Shown here piece by piece: positions 41,927 through 51,108 of a DNA stretch of 64,000 nucleotides (the stretch's first letter is position 1; every line of letters begins with the position of its first letter). Origin of the DNA: Bowmanella yangjiangensis (GTDB taxonomy: Bacteria > Pseudomonadota > Gammaproteobacteria > Enterobacterales > Alteromonadaceae). The stretch spans positions 537-64,536 of the forward strand of contig NZ_JAFKCS010000010.1 of the NCBI RefSeq assembly GCF_017255015.1, written 5' to 3'. Position numbers and translations under genes: made by a program. Below the pieces are notes generated by a model. It searched no databases and had not been told where the DNA came from. It was given only the letters and a program-made list of their open reading frames with translations.

Positions 41927-42471
41927 ACTCCAACAGACATAACTTCACTAAGAAGTTTGGATGCAAGACGAACTTTATCTAAACGGTCGGCAGCGCCAAT
42001 AGATTCCAACATTCTTACTTTGGCTCTGGCCGTCCCAGTTTCATCCCGCATTATTCGGATCTCATTGGTAAGCCAATACAACCGTCTGTGAATCTCCGGG
42101 GTGATTGACTCACCGTTAGGACTAACCAAGGCATTGCCAACAAACCGCCATCCAGTCCAATCCTTGCCAGGGGGAACCCCTCGGTAATGAGCCAACAAAT
42201 ACAGCACAGCGCATGGGTGAGGCTGAGCACGGCCAGACAGCCAGCGCTTAGCCGTGGACTCACTAACAAGCAAAGTTTCACATACTTTTTCTAATGCTTC
42301 TGTACGTGACATACCGCCGTGGATGATTCCAGCAAGCCAGCATTGACGATCAAAAGGTGAATCGATAAACGATTGCGCATCAGGTGGAAGATTATTGAGC
42401 GCTAATGGAAAACTTTTACTAACTGAAGGCAATTTTTTTGAAAATTTTTTTACTGAATTTTTCTTATCCAT
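41923..42471 (-). CDS. DUF3653-like phage regulatory protein
   Basis: 182 aa. A lysine-rich N terminus leads to a helix-turn-helix-like region (RTEALEKVCETLLVSESTAKRWLSG), then AVLYLLAHYRGVPPGKDWTGWRF and a segment with SPNGESITP. This order is typical of phage proteins annotated as DUF3653. It is the terminal gene at the right end, reading inward. It may regulate lysogeny or assist excision at dif. Confidence 0.65.
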   Translation of the reverse strand: MDKKNSVKKFSKKLPSVSKSFPLALNNLPPDAQSFIDSPFDRQCWLAGIIHGGMSRTEALEKVCETLLVSESTAKRWLSGRAQPHPCAVLYLLAHYRGVPPGKDWTGWRFVGNALVSPNGESITPEIHRRLYWLTNEIRIMRDETGTARAKVRMLESIGAADRLDKVRLASKLLSEVMSVGV

Positions 42472-42560
42472 AGTGATTTCCCAAAACTTCTGGAAATAGG
42501 GCGTAGGCTACTGAGTAAGCGCCAACCATGCCTTTTACACCTTTTATCCCAATAAAGTCT
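42472..42560. other. Short spacer between the last prophage gene and dif
   Basis: No gene. It holds the upstream region of the DUF3653-like gene and ends at the dif core. Confidence 0.4.
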
Positions 42561-42588
42561 ATTTAACATAATATACATTATAGGAACT
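42561..42588. other. dif site / right attachment site
   Basis: ATTTAACATAATATACA (42561-42577) plus the 11 bp TTATAGGAACT. Read on the opposite strand it is a close match to gammaproteobacterial dif: XerD arm and central region identical to Escherichia coli dif, and a recognisable XerC arm (agttcctataa). This is probably the functional chromosomal dif where XerCD resolves chromosome dimers. Confidence 0.88.
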
Positions 42589-42604
42589 CGAGAATTGTGA
42601 GAGT

Positions 42605-42624
42605 AAGGGGCGCTTATGCCCCTT
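42605..42624. terminator. Hairpin to the right of dif
   Basis: AAGGGGC/GCCCCTT with a 6-base loop gcttat. It can act for transcripts from either side. Confidence 0.55.
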
Positions 42625-42632
42625 TATATGGA

Positions 42633-42752
42633 TTAGTTTGTGAGGATTGTTTGCAGCCAGGTGTTCAGTTGCGCTTGGTATTCTGGCCAGTCAGATACCT
42701 GGTCTGGATGGGCAAAGACGTTCGGCAATAAGCTGTGCAGCTGATCTGTGCT
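42633..42752 (-). pseudogene. Remnant of a gene 3' end beside dif
   Basis: An open frame of 39 codons ending SDWPEYQAQLNTWLQTILTN with a proper TAA, but without a start codon: a stop lies directly upstream at 42753-42755. The sequence reads like a protein C terminus. It is probably the remnant of a host gene disrupted by rearrangement near dif. The family is not identified. Confidence 0.35.
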
Positions 42753-43141
42753 TCACAAAACCGCTATGCTTTGCTTCTTGGTTAACCTCAGTATAAGGAT
42801 AAGTAAATCTAACTCTAACTTAGTCGTCTTGCAGGCTTAAAGTCTACCTATCTAAGGTTGCTCTTAGCAGCCTGACAAATCTAGCTTGGACAAAATGTCC
42901 TGTCACGCTTTTATGCTTTCCTACTTGAAAGGAAGTTGGGTTTGTGATCGAAAGCATTTTGCCATTTGAATCCGGTAACAGAATCAAATATGGCCAAGAG
43001 CATAGATCTATTCCCAAGGTAGTTTTTCTGTTCCTTCGCTATTCATACGTGCCTTAATTGAAAGATGCCAAAGGCGGTGAATTAGTGGAAACTGTTTGGG
43101 TCGCGCGAGACCATTCGCGCTTTTCTCTACCAGGAGTAAAA
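42753..43141. other. Intergenic region before mobA
   Basis: About 390 bp. It contains one short frame at 42944-43057 (37 codons, GTG start with AGGAAG upstream, beginning VIESILPFESGNRIKYGQ), which may be a real small gene or chance. A small inverted repeat tcgcgcga/ttcgcgc is near 43101. No riboswitch was recognised. Confidence 0.3.
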
Positions 43142-43693
43142 ATGTTGGTTGGGTTGGTATTGGCTGGCGGCAAATCTAGCCGTATGCAACAAGATAAAGC
43201 ACTTCTGGCCTTTGCTGGAACGTCTTTATTGACGTGGGCTGAGGCGTTGCTGCGCCAAAGTGGTTGCGAAGAGGTGCTGGTGAGTCGAAATCAGCCTGGC
43301 TTCTTAGCGGATATTTACCCAGATGCGGGGCCTCTTGGCGGCATTTATTCAGCGCTGATGCACCAAACGATAGGCAGCAGTTTAGTGGTGCTGCCTGTGG
43401 ATATGCCTTTTGCCAGCCCTGAGTTGTTACAACACTTAATCAATGCTGGCCAGGCCCGGGCCAGTGCTTGTTATTTTGCAGATTGCTATTTACCCATGTA
43501 TTTGCCAGTTACTCAGGCTGCCAGAGATTTTTTACAGCACCTACTTGCTACGCAAGGGCAAGGGCGGGTCAAAGCGCTACTACACCACATTAATGCCATA
43601 GCGCTACCCTGCCCGGCTGATCTAGCGCCACAACTCCGTAATCTGAATACGCCAGCCCAGTGGCAACAAGCCACAGGACAGTCGCCACAGTGA
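43142..43693 (+). CDS. mobA: Molybdenum cofactor guanylyltransferase MobA
   Basis: 183 aa; joins GMP to molybdopterin to make the guanine dinucleotide cofactor. The N-terminal nucleotide-binding motif is LVLAGGKSSRMQQDKALL, followed by PDAGPLGGIYSAL and VVLPVDMPFASPELL, all as in MobA. The start at 43142 has AGGAG upstream; an upstream TTG would add 28 residues unlike the family. The guanine form is used by formate-dehydrogenase-like enzymes such as the one at 45258. Confidence 0.92.
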   Translation: MLVGLVLAGGKSSRMQQDKALLAFAGTSLLTWAEALLRQSGCEEVLVSRNQPGFLADIYPDAGPLGGIYSALMHQTIGSSLVVLPVDMPFASPELLQHLINAGQARASACYFADCYLPMYLPVTQAARDFLQHLLATQGQGRVKALLHHINAIALPCPADLAPQLRNLNTPAQWQQATGQSPQ

Positions 43694-43745
43694 TTGGTAT
43701 AAACAGTAAAAGGCCAAAGCTCAGCAACCCAGTTTAAAGTGAAAT

Positions 43746-44561
43746 ATGTCTCAGGATTTAACTAAAACAACAGAGCAGCCAACGCCTTATCGTTACCAGG
43801 AGCTCAATGGCGAAAAACAATGCAGCCAGTTTCCTCTGGCGGCAGAAATCGCCCTTGCCATCAGTTACAACGGCATCAGTCAGGCAGTGATGATGGTATC
43901 ACCGCAAGATCTTGAAGACTTTGTACTGGGCTTTAGCTTTACCAGCGGCATTATTAATGCTGCCGGGCAAATCTATGCCGTCAATATCCAACCTGGGGAT
44001 GAGTCTGCAGTTGTCGAGGTGGAACTTTCCAGCCGGGCATTTTGGCAGCTGAAAAAACAGCGCCGTCAGATGGCTGGCACCAGCAGCTGTGGTTTATGTG
44101 GTGTTGAGGCTATAGCCCAGGCGCTGCCTGAGCTACCGCCACTCACACCCCAGCCACTGCCGCCCATGGAACATTTCATTGGGCTTAGGGATAAGATAAC
44201 CGAGGTTCAACAGGCGACAAAAAGCTCGGGTGCCATGCATGCGGCACTGTATCTGGATGCTGGGGGAAATATTCAGCTGTGCCGGGAGGATATTGGCCGT
44301 CACAATGCCCTGGATAAACTGATTGGCGCGCTGCTACGGCAAAACCTTTCTGCTAAGGAAGGAATGGTAGTGCTGACCAGTCGCGGTAGCCTGGAGCTAG
44401 TGCAAAAGGCGATACGCGCTGGCATTAGCACCCTGGTAACACTGTCAGCCCCCACCGCGTTAACCGTGGATTGGGCACGCCGCCATCAGCTGAATTTTAT
44501 CCATCTTCCCCGTCGTAGTCCGCCCAGGCTATATAGTCCTTTGAGTGAGATTAAGGGGTGA
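43746..44561 (+). CDS. fdhD: Formate dehydrogenase accessory sulfurtransferase FdhD
   Basis: 271 aa; transfers sulfur to the molybdenum site of formate dehydrogenases. SSCGLCGVEA carries the two conserved cysteines (near residue 118), with MHAALYLDAGG and CREDIGRHNALDKLIG after it. It lies 52 bp after mobA in the same direction, so it is probably co-transcribed. The partner enzyme is likely the YdeP-type protein at 45258-47582. Confidence 0.93.
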   Translation: MSQDLTKTTEQPTPYRYQELNGEKQCSQFPLAAEIALAISYNGISQAVMMVSPQDLEDFVLGFSFTSGIINAAGQIYAVNIQPGDESAVVEVELSSRAFWQLKKQRRQMAGTSSCGLCGVEAIAQALPELPPLTPQPLPPMEHFIGLRDKITEVQQATKSSGAMHAALYLDAGGNIQLCREDIGRHNALDKLIGALLRQNLSAKEGMVVLTSRGSLELVQKAIRAGISTLVTLSAPTALTVDWARRHQLNFIHLPRRSPPRLYSPLSEIKG

Positions 44562-44756
44562 CGGATAGAAAAAGGTGAGCGTAGTCAGATGCTGCCATAC
44601 TCTGCTTTGTACCTTACACAATACGTTTTTATCTACATAAACTATGCATCAAAAAAAGCAGGATTTAAGTAGTAATTAGCAACCATCAAATGCATATACT
44701 AAAATTTCGTAGTTTTTGCTTCAGTGAGATATTTTTTAATCTTCATTGTTAGGGAT

Positions 44757-45152
44757 ATGGCTATGAATAATCTCAAAGTCGAGTTTGGAGAGTTCCTGAA
44801 GGCGGGAAAGAATTTTGATGAATTGCTAGAACATCTGAAAAGGAGCATTTCCGCCATTTGTCGAGAAGGGCGAGGGGTTACAAAGTTCTACATAGGGAAA
44901 GCGAGTGGAACAAATGCGACTGATGCTATTTACCGAAGATATGACAGCAAAAAATCCGAATGGGAGTTAACAGAGGTTTGGGCGCTGTTTGAATCTAACT
45001 GTAGTTATTTGATTAACAATCTCGAAAGTAACCTAAATGAACATTATATTAAAAATGCCCCTGACAGGTGTTTGAACACTGGAAAAGGTTCTGCAGGTAG
45101 AATAAGTGCACAACCGAAGGTGTATATATATCTGTCGTTAAAAAGACATTGA
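44757..45152 (+). CDS. GIY-YIG-like small protein
   Basis: 131 aa from the ATG at 44757. KFYIGKASG near residue 45 is the YIG part of a GIY-YIG fold, and LESNLNEHYIKN gives the catalytic-type glutamate, followed by CLNTGKGSAGRISAQPKV. The gene is AT-rich compared with its neighbours and alone between Moco genes, so it may have been acquired. A nuclease function is inferred from motif order. Confidence 0.55.
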   Translation: MAMNNLKVEFGEFLKAGKNFDELLEHLKRSISAICREGRGVTKFYIGKASGTNATDAIYRRYDSKKSEWELTEVWALFESNCSYLINNLESNLNEHYIKNAPDRCLNTGKGSAGRISAQPKVYIYLSLKRH

Positions 45153-45257
45153 TATTCTTAAATTTCATATCCTAATCTTTGAACAACTAGCGTTAAAATT
45201 TTGCAGATTCATGTGAATGTTTGCCAGTGGGTAATATAAAAAGTAACCTTTAATTTT

Positions 45258-47582
45258 TTACACTTGGTTCGATGGGATTTGCTTATCGGGTGAGGCTTTT
45301 TCCAGTTTAATGGCGATAAATTTGGAGGTCGGCGTATAAGTACCATCGCCATAGCTTTCCAGCGGCACCAATGGATTAGTTTCCGGGTAATAGGCGGCGG
45401 CCTGCCCCTTTGGCGTATCGTAAGCCACCAACTCAAAGCCGCAAATTCGCCGCTCCCGGCCATCTTCCCATAACGAGATAATGTCGACTTTATCGCCAGC
45501 AGCAAAACCCAGACACTGGATGTCGTCCTCGTTTACAAACAGCACTTCACGCAGGCCGAATACACCCCGATAACGATCATCCAGCCCATACAAGGTGGTG
45601 TTGTATTGATCATGTGAGCGCAAGGTTTGCAGGATCAAGTCCGGCTTATCGCCTCTGGCGAGAATTTTGTCATTCACCAATTGGCTGGGTAACGGGCTAT
45701 GGCCAAACTGGGCCTTGCCACTTTGGGTATTCCAGCGCCGCTCGGCCGCGGCATTACCCAAATGAAAGCCGCCTGGCTGTTGTAATCTGGCGTTAAAGTC
45801 CGCAAAGCCGGGAATGGTATCGGCGATAAGATCGCGAATGCGGCTGTAATCGGCAATCAGATATTCCCAGTCCACCGGCTGATTGCCCAAGGTGGCTTTT
45901 GCCATACCTGCTACTATGGCGGGCTCTGAGCGAAGTTGTTCAGAGCAAGGCGGTAATTGGCCGAATGATAGGTGCACCATGGAAAAAGTGTCTTCCACGG
46001 TAATGCCTTGCTGCCCCGCAGCTTGCATATCCACTTCGGTGCGGCCCAAGCAAGGCAGGATCAAGGCGTCATGACCGGTTGTCAGATGCGAGCGATTTAG
46101 CTTAGTGCTGATTTGAACGGTTAGATCGCAGTTTTGCAGCGCGGCATGAGTACGAGGAGTGTCTGGTGTAGCCTGGGCAAAGTTACCGCCAAGCCCGATA
46201 AACACTTTGGCTTGCCTGGCCTCCATCGCCTGAATGGCCTGCACTGTATTGTGGCCACGCTGGCGTGGTACCTGAAACTGAAAACGCTGTTCAATGGCAT
46301 CCAAAAACCAGGCGGGCGGCACTTCATTGATGCCCATGGTTCTGTCACCTTGCACATTGCTATGCCCTCGTACCGGCGATAATCCGGCGCCGGGTTTACC
46401 CACATTACCGCGCAGCAACTGCAGGTTAACTATCTCCTGCACTGTGGCCACTGAGTGCTTATGTTGGGTAATGCCCATGGCCCAGCACATAATCACCTTA
46501 TCTGCGCGGCAAAACATCCTGGCTGCCAGTTCAATATCGGCCTTAGACAGCCCAGACTGCTCAACAATATGCTGCCAGGATGTACCATCCACCTCGGCCA
46601 GATACGCATCCAGCCCCTGGGTATGAGTTTGAATAAAGTCATGGTTAAATACTGGAGGTTGACCACCTACTTGCGCCTCGCGCTCCCACTCTAATAAAAA
46701 CTTGGCCATACCGCGTAGCGCGGCCATATCACCGCCTAACTTCGGGCAAAAATAGGCGGTATTCGTCGGCTCTGAGCCGTTGCTAAGCATTTCAAAAGGA
46801 TGCTGCGGGTGCTGAAATCGCTGTAATCCACGTTCTTTTAACGGATTAAAGCACACCACCTGAGCACCCCGGGCAACCGCTTCACGCAAAGGCTCAAGCA
46901 TACGTGGATGATTGGTGCCAGGATTCTGACCTATAACAAAAATGGCATCGGCCAGGGCAAAGTCGCTAAATACAACCGTGCCCTTGCCTATCCCTATGGT
47001 ACTTGCCATACCCTGGCCACTGGCTTCGTGGCACATGTTCGAGCAATCAGGAAAGTTATTGGTACCAAAGGCTCGCACAAATAGCTGATACAAATAAGCC
47101 GCTTCATTACTGGCCCGGCCTGAAGTGTAAAACTCAGCCTGATTGGGCGACTCCAAGCCGTTTAAATGACGGGCAATTAAAGCAAAGGCGTCATCCCAGC
47201 TGGTGGGTATGTAATGATCGGTGAGCGCATCGTAACGCATGGGATGGGTAATACGGCCTTGGTACTCCAACCAGTAATCGCTTTGCTTACGTAACTGGCT
47301 GACCGTGTATTTAGCAAAAAATGCCGGGGTTACCAAACGCCCGGTAGACTCCCAGTTCACCGCCTTGGCGCCGTTTTCACAAAACTTGACCATATGCTTG
47401 TCTGGGGATTCACCCCAGGCGCAGCCGGGACAATCGAAACCCTGATCCTGGTTGGTTTTGAGCATGGCCCTGAGATTTTTCAGTGGTTTCTCACTGCTGA
47501 CCCAGGCTTTAGTGACACTTTTCAGCGCCCCCCAACCAGCAGCGGGTGCCGAATAGGCTTTAATATTGTCACTTTTGCTCAT
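45258..47582 (-). CDS. FdhF/YdeP-family molybdopterin oxidoreductase
   Basis: 774 aa. The N-terminal segment GFDCPGCAWGE has CxxC but not the full four-cysteine [4Fe-4S] pattern of formate dehydrogenase, as in the YdeP group. NFPDCSNMCHEASGQGM, GQNPGTNHPRMLEPLREA and WAMGITQHKHSVATVQEI belong to the molybdopterin-binding core. The C-terminal domain has LRSHDQYNTTLYGLDDRYRG. The cytoplasmic enzyme should carry the bis-MGD cofactor made with MobA. Its substrate is not established; relatives are linked to acid resistance. Confidence 0.9.
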   Translation of the reverse strand: MSKSDNIKAYSAPAAGWGALKSVTKAWVSSEKPLKNLRAMLKTNQDQGFDCPGCAWGESPDKHMVKFCENGAKAVNWESTGRLVTPAFFAKYTVSQLRKQSDYWLEYQGRITHPMRYDALTDHYIPTSWDDAFALIARHLNGLESPNQAEFYTSGRASNEAAYLYQLFVRAFGTNNFPDCSNMCHEASGQGMASTIGIGKGTVVFSDFALADAIFVIGQNPGTNHPRMLEPLREAVARGAQVVCFNPLKERGLQRFQHPQHPFEMLSNGSEPTNTAYFCPKLGGDMAALRGMAKFLLEWEREAQVGGQPPVFNHDFIQTHTQGLDAYLAEVDGTSWQHIVEQSGLSKADIELAARMFCRADKVIMCWAMGITQHKHSVATVQEIVNLQLLRGNVGKPGAGLSPVRGHSNVQGDRTMGINEVPPAWFLDAIEQRFQFQVPRQRGHNTVQAIQAMEARQAKVFIGLGGNFAQATPDTPRTHAALQNCDLTVQISTKLNRSHLTTGHDALILPCLGRTEVDMQAAGQQGITVEDTFSMVHLSFGQLPPCSEQLRSEPAIVAGMAKATLGNQPVDWEYLIADYSRIRDLIADTIPGFADFNARLQQPGGFHLGNAAAERRWNTQSGKAQFGHSPLPSQLVNDKILARGDKPDLILQTLRSHDQYNTTLYGLDDRYRGVFGLREVLFVNEDDIQCLGFAAGDKVDIISLWEDGRERRICGFELVAYDTPKGQAAAYYPETNPLVPLESYGDGTYTPTSKFIAIKLEKASPDKQIPSNQV

Positions 47583-47763
47583 GGCAGGCAGCGTCTCGGG
47601 CTATGAAAAAATGTGACCTAAGCTTACGTTGCGCGCCGGAGATTCTCAACAGAACGCCAACAAGTGCGCCAACTACATATAGTTTTACAGCTTTTAACAA
47701 ATCCCCCCAAGAATCTGAACAGTCTTGATTGCTAGCATACTGATTTACTTAATGCAGAATGAC

Positions 47764-48819
47764 ATGAAGCAAACCAATTCAATTTTTAAAATCTTCACTG
47801 CTCTGGCCTTCGGTCTGAGTTTATTTGCCTGTAACAGTGATAAACACCTTACCCTGCCTGATCCAGTGCAAGGACAAAGTATTGAAGACTATGTTGAGTC
47901 TCAACCTTTTTCTGGCTCTGTGATGATGGTCAAAAACGGTGAGATTCTGCTAAGTCGTGGTTTTGGCTTAGCTGACCGCGGGAAAAACACCGAAAATCGT
48001 GCGAATACCGGCTTCTTAATAGGGTCTGTTACCAAGCAATTTACCGCCATGGCCATGCTAATTTTACAGGAACGTGGGCAACTATCCCTTGATGACCCCT
48101 TATCACTTTACCTGCCGGATTTTCCCAAAGCAGAAAAAATAACCCTGACGAATTTGCTCAACATGAGCAGTGGTATTGTTAATTACACTGCCCTGCCAAA
48201 CTTTGCGGATTACAAATATACCGAACTGACACCCCAGGCATTGATTGCCAAATTCAGTGGTCATGATTTGGAATTTGAGCCCGGTTCAAAGTATCAATAT
48301 TCCAACTCAAACTATGTAATTGCGGGCTTTATTATTGAGTCCGTTACGGGTCTATCTTATGCCGAATTTATAGAACAAGAGATCTTTTTACCCTTGGGTA
48401 TGGCTAACAGCGGATATGGCTATATGGCCACTAATCCAGAGTTTGCTTTGGGTTATGCCGATGGAAAACCGGTTAACAAGATCAATATGACCATCCCTTA
48501 TGCTGCAGGTGCCTTGGCCTCTACCGCGGAAGATTTATACAAGTGGCACATCGCCCTTAACCAGCGATTGTTGATCTCTGAACAGTCAACTCACCTGATG
48601 TTCACTCCGTTTCTGGCGGGCTATGCGCTAGGTTGGAGTATCAGCACCAATAATAAGGGTGACGAATTCCACCAGCATAGCGGCGGCATTGATGGATTTA
48701 GCAGTTACCTGCTCCGCTCCGACGACCTTGATTATTTTGTGGTGGTATTGTCCAACGACGAGGATTTTCCGAGCGCCGAGTTGGCAAACAAAATTACCTC
48801 CATGGCATTGTCCAAGTAA
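47764..48819 (+). CDS. Serine hydrolase lipoprotein of the beta-lactamase family
   Basis: 351 aa. Start at 47764 (MKQTNSIFKIFTALAF), with a lipoprotein signal ending LSLFAC. The active-site SxxK is in GSVTKQF near residue 90, YSN in YQYSNSNY near residue 180, and the third motif HSGG near residue 300. All three motifs are intact, in contrast to the decayed relative at 2967-4403. It is probably a periplasmic esterase or peptidase rather than an antibiotic-resistance enzyme. Confidence 0.85.
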   Translation: MKQTNSIFKIFTALAFGLSLFACNSDKHLTLPDPVQGQSIEDYVESQPFSGSVMMVKNGEILLSRGFGLADRGKNTENRANTGFLIGSVTKQFTAMAMLILQERGQLSLDDPLSLYLPDFPKAEKITLTNLLNMSSGIVNYTALPNFADYKYTELTPQALIAKFSGHDLEFEPGSKYQYSNSNYVIAGFIIESVTGLSYAEFIEQEIFLPLGMANSGYGYMATNPEFALGYADGKPVNKINMTIPYAAGALASTAEDLYKWHIALNQRLLISEQSTHLMFTPFLAGYALGWSISTNNKGDEFHQHSGGIDGFSSYLLRSDDLDYFVVVLSNDEDFPSAELANKITSMALSK

Positions 48820-48886
48820 CGCAATATTGGCAGAGGTGGCAGGTGCAGGTAAGCTTAGCGCTCGCAAGCGTATTCAAGGAAATCTT

Positions 48887-49423
48887 ATGTCACTACCTGC
48901 CAAAATCGGCATACTGACGGTCAGCGACCGGGCTAGCCGCGGTCAGTATGAGGACTTATCCGGCCCTGCCATTATTGACACTCTAAACGACTATTTAACC
49001 AGCGCCTGGCAGCCAGTGTATCGTCTGGTAGAAGACGAGCAGCCGCTGATTGAAGATGCGCTTAAAGCCTTGGTGGATGTAGAAGGTTGTGCTTTAGTGG
49101 TAACCACCGGTGGTACCGGCCCGGCCCAGCGTGATGTCACCCCCGAAGCCACCGAAGCAGTATGTGATCGTATGATGCCGGGCTTTGGCGAACTGATGCG
49201 TATGGAAAGCCTAAAATATGTGCCTACCGCCATTTTGTCACGCCAGACGGCAGGCTTGCGCGGCCAGTCTTTAATTATCAATCTGCCTGGAAAACCCAAA
49301 GCCATTCGCCAGTGCCTGGATGCGGTATTCCCAGCGGTGCCTTATTGCCTGGACCTGATGGATGGCCCTTATTTGCAGTGCAACGAGTCCGTGATTAATG
49401 CCTTCAGGCCCAAAGCCAGTTAA
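48887..49423 (+). CDS. mogA: Molybdopterin adenylyltransferase MogA
   Basis: 178 aa; activates molybdopterin by adenylation before molybdenum insertion by MoeA. ILTVSDRASRGQYEDLSGPAI, VVTTGGTGPAQRDVTPEAT and INLPGKPKAIRQCLDAVFPA are MogA-type motifs. The start at 48887 has AAGGA upstream; a longer in-frame extension overlaps the hydrolase gene and is rejected. Confidence 0.92.
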   Translation: MSLPAKIGILTVSDRASRGQYEDLSGPAIIDTLNDYLTSAWQPVYRLVEDEQPLIEDALKALVDVEGCALVVTTGGTGPAQRDVTPEATEAVCDRMMPGFGELMRMESLKYVPTAILSRQTAGLRGQSLIINLPGKPKAIRQCLDAVFPAVPYCLDLMDGPYLQCNESVINAFRPKAS

Positions 49424-49535
49424 GGCTAAAATGTCTTTTTACCTGCACTGCTTGTTACATTTTTTTAAAACAGCAAACTTGGCAGAAGGTCAGCCGCTCC
49501 TTAGACTGGCTGGCCGAGAATCAAGACAGTCATAG

Positions 49536-50606
49536 ATGAAGTATAGAACCCCTCTTATCGGCCTGACCATCTTGCTGTCTGCCTGTGCAAGCAACCATGT
49601 GCAGCAGATAAGCGGAGAAACGCCGATTGCTAAAATCCAATCAGACGGCCGCTTCGATAATCTCTATCCAGGCAAAAAAACTTACCCGGTGACCTGTGAG
49701 GATGACTGCTATCCGGCCCATCAACACGTTCTATGCGAAACCCCTGGCCAGCATTGTCGTTATACCGGCCCGCAAAAAGTCACCACAAACACAGGTTTTA
49801 GCTTGCGCTGGTTAGGCCATGCCAGTTTTGTCGTGCAAACACCGGATGGCCAGCAAATTTTGCTCGACCCTGTCAGTGATGGCTTTGACTGGCCGATAGA
49901 CTGGGCCGCCGATTGGTTTGCCGACGCCCGTCGGCAGCCTGGCTTCTGGCCAGATGCCCAGCAACTGAGTCAGACCCGCGCGGTGCTTTACTCGCATTTG
50001 CATTATGACCATTTCAATAAGGCGGATATTGAGGCCATTGGTAATCAGGCTGAATATTTTGTTGGCTTAGGTAGCGCCGAGTATTTTGACCAGGGCGGTT
50101 ATACCATCAATGAAATGGATTGGTACGCCAGTAAAACCTTAGGCGAAACCCGGATTCATTCTGTGCCTGCCCATCATTTTAATGGCCGTATCTGGGTGCC
50201 ATTTTTGTATGATGACAATGAAAAGGCACTCTGGAGCGCCTGGCTGATTGAGCATCAGGGCAAAACCCTGTTTTTTGCTGGCGACACCGGCTATTCACCA
50301 CACTTTAGCGATATTCATCAGCGTTTTGGCGATATTGATATCTGTTTGATCCCGGTGGCCTCTTACCACCACGAAGACAACGGCGCCTGGTATCGCTATG
50401 TGCATACCACGCCAGAGGATGCGCTGATTGCTGCTAAAGAATTAGGCTGTAAAAGCATGCTTCCCTGGGGCTATGGCAATGCCAGTTGGGGTATGGGTGA
50501 CATCAGTTCGCATTCCCCCCTGTTGCGGTTATTAGCCATGTACGACAGGTTAGACAGCCAGGTGCCCCTGCTTATTTTAAATGAAGGCGACGAGGTGTCC
50601 TTATGA
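49536..50606 (+). CDS. Lipoprotein metallo-beta-lactamase-fold hydrolase (NAPE-PLD/UlaG-like)
   Basis: 356 aa. Lipoprotein signal with lipobox LLSAC at residues 12-16. After a short cysteine-containing segment, the core has WLGHASFVVQTPDGQQILLDPV and the metal motif SHLHYDHF near residue 155, with further ligands in PAHHFNG and FAGDTGYS. The motif order is that of UlaG/NAPE-PLD-like hydrolases. Probably periplasmic. It overlaps cdd by 4 bp (ATGA). Confidence 0.87.
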   Translation: MKYRTPLIGLTILLSACASNHVQQISGETPIAKIQSDGRFDNLYPGKKTYPVTCEDDCYPAHQHVLCETPGQHCRYTGPQKVTTNTGFSLRWLGHASFVVQTPDGQQILLDPVSDGFDWPIDWAADWFADARRQPGFWPDAQQLSQTRAVLYSHLHYDHFNKADIEAIGNQAEYFVGLGSAEYFDQGGYTINEMDWYASKTLGETRIHSVPAHHFNGRIWVPFLYDDNEKALWSAWLIEHQGKTLFFAGDTGYSPHFSDIHQRFGDIDICLIPVASYHHEDNGAWYRYVHTTPEDALIAAKELGCKSMLPWGYGNASWGMGDISSHSPLLRLLAMYDRLDSQVPLLILNEGDEVSL

Positions 50607-51019
50607 GCCATTCCCCAACACTGCCAAGCGCGTTTATGCCGCTGTATAGCGTCGCTAAACAGGCGGCAGCCAGAGCCTATGTACCTTACAGCCGTTTTCC
50701 GGTTGGTGCGGCACTGAGGTTAAAAGACGGTAGTCTGATCAGTGGCTGCAATGTGGAAAATGCCAGCTACGGTTTATGTAACTGTGCTGAACGCACGGCC
50801 ATTTTCAGCGCCATTGCCCAGGGCAAACAAGCGGCGGATTTTGACAGCTTACTGATTTATATGCCGGGTGAGACCTTATATTCCCCGTGCGGCGCCTGCC
50901 GCCAGGTAATAGTGGAATTTTTTGCCCCTGACGCCGAGATCTTTGCCACTTGTGATAGCGGACTCTGTAAGCACTGGAAGGTTAATGAACTGCTACCCGG
51001 GGCATTCACACTTGACTGA
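50603..51019 (+). CDS. cdd: Cytidine deaminase
   Basis: 138 aa; deaminates cytidine and deoxycytidine for pyrimidine salvage. The short homotetrameric type is evident: VPYSRFPVGAAL, CNVENASYGLCNCAERTA with the catalytic glutamate and first zinc cysteine, and SPCGACRQVI with the other two cysteines. Coupled to the preceding gene by an ATGA overlap. Confidence 0.93.
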   Translation: MSHSPTLPSAFMPLYSVAKQAAARAYVPYSRFPVGAALRLKDGSLISGCNVENASYGLCNCAERTAIFSAIAQGKQAADFDSLLIYMPGETLYSPCGACRQVIVEFFAPDAEIFATCDSGLCKHWKVNELLPGAFTLD

Positions 51020-51108
51020 TCCAGCGCAAGTAATACCGCCAAAGGGATATTGCCCTAGGTTGGCTGTTTTCATACACTAACGGCAGTTTTTCCAATCTGG
51101 ACAGGCAC

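Larger units (their letters stand above)
29728..42588. mobile_element. Tailless (double-jelly-roll) prophage integrated at dif by host XerCD
   Basis: The element of about 12.9 kb lies between direct repeats of the dif XerD arm and central region and encodes no integrase. Gene content is viral: repressor, small early genes, packaging ATPase, a major capsid protein of PM2 P2 type, a run of small one-helix membrane proteins, beta-rich spike proteins, lysozyme-like protein and holin. No tail, portal or large terminase gene is present. This matches membrane-containing dsDNA phages such as PM2 (Corticoviridae) and Autolykiviridae. At the right end are a cargo membrane protein and a DUF3653-like gene on the opposite strand. 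Confidence 0.85.

Noticed and set aside
42896-42910. A fourth GTGAC-like half-site (GTGACAGGACAT on the minus strand)
   Set aside because: Only one half matches; the second half-site is lost, so it is not counted as matS-like.
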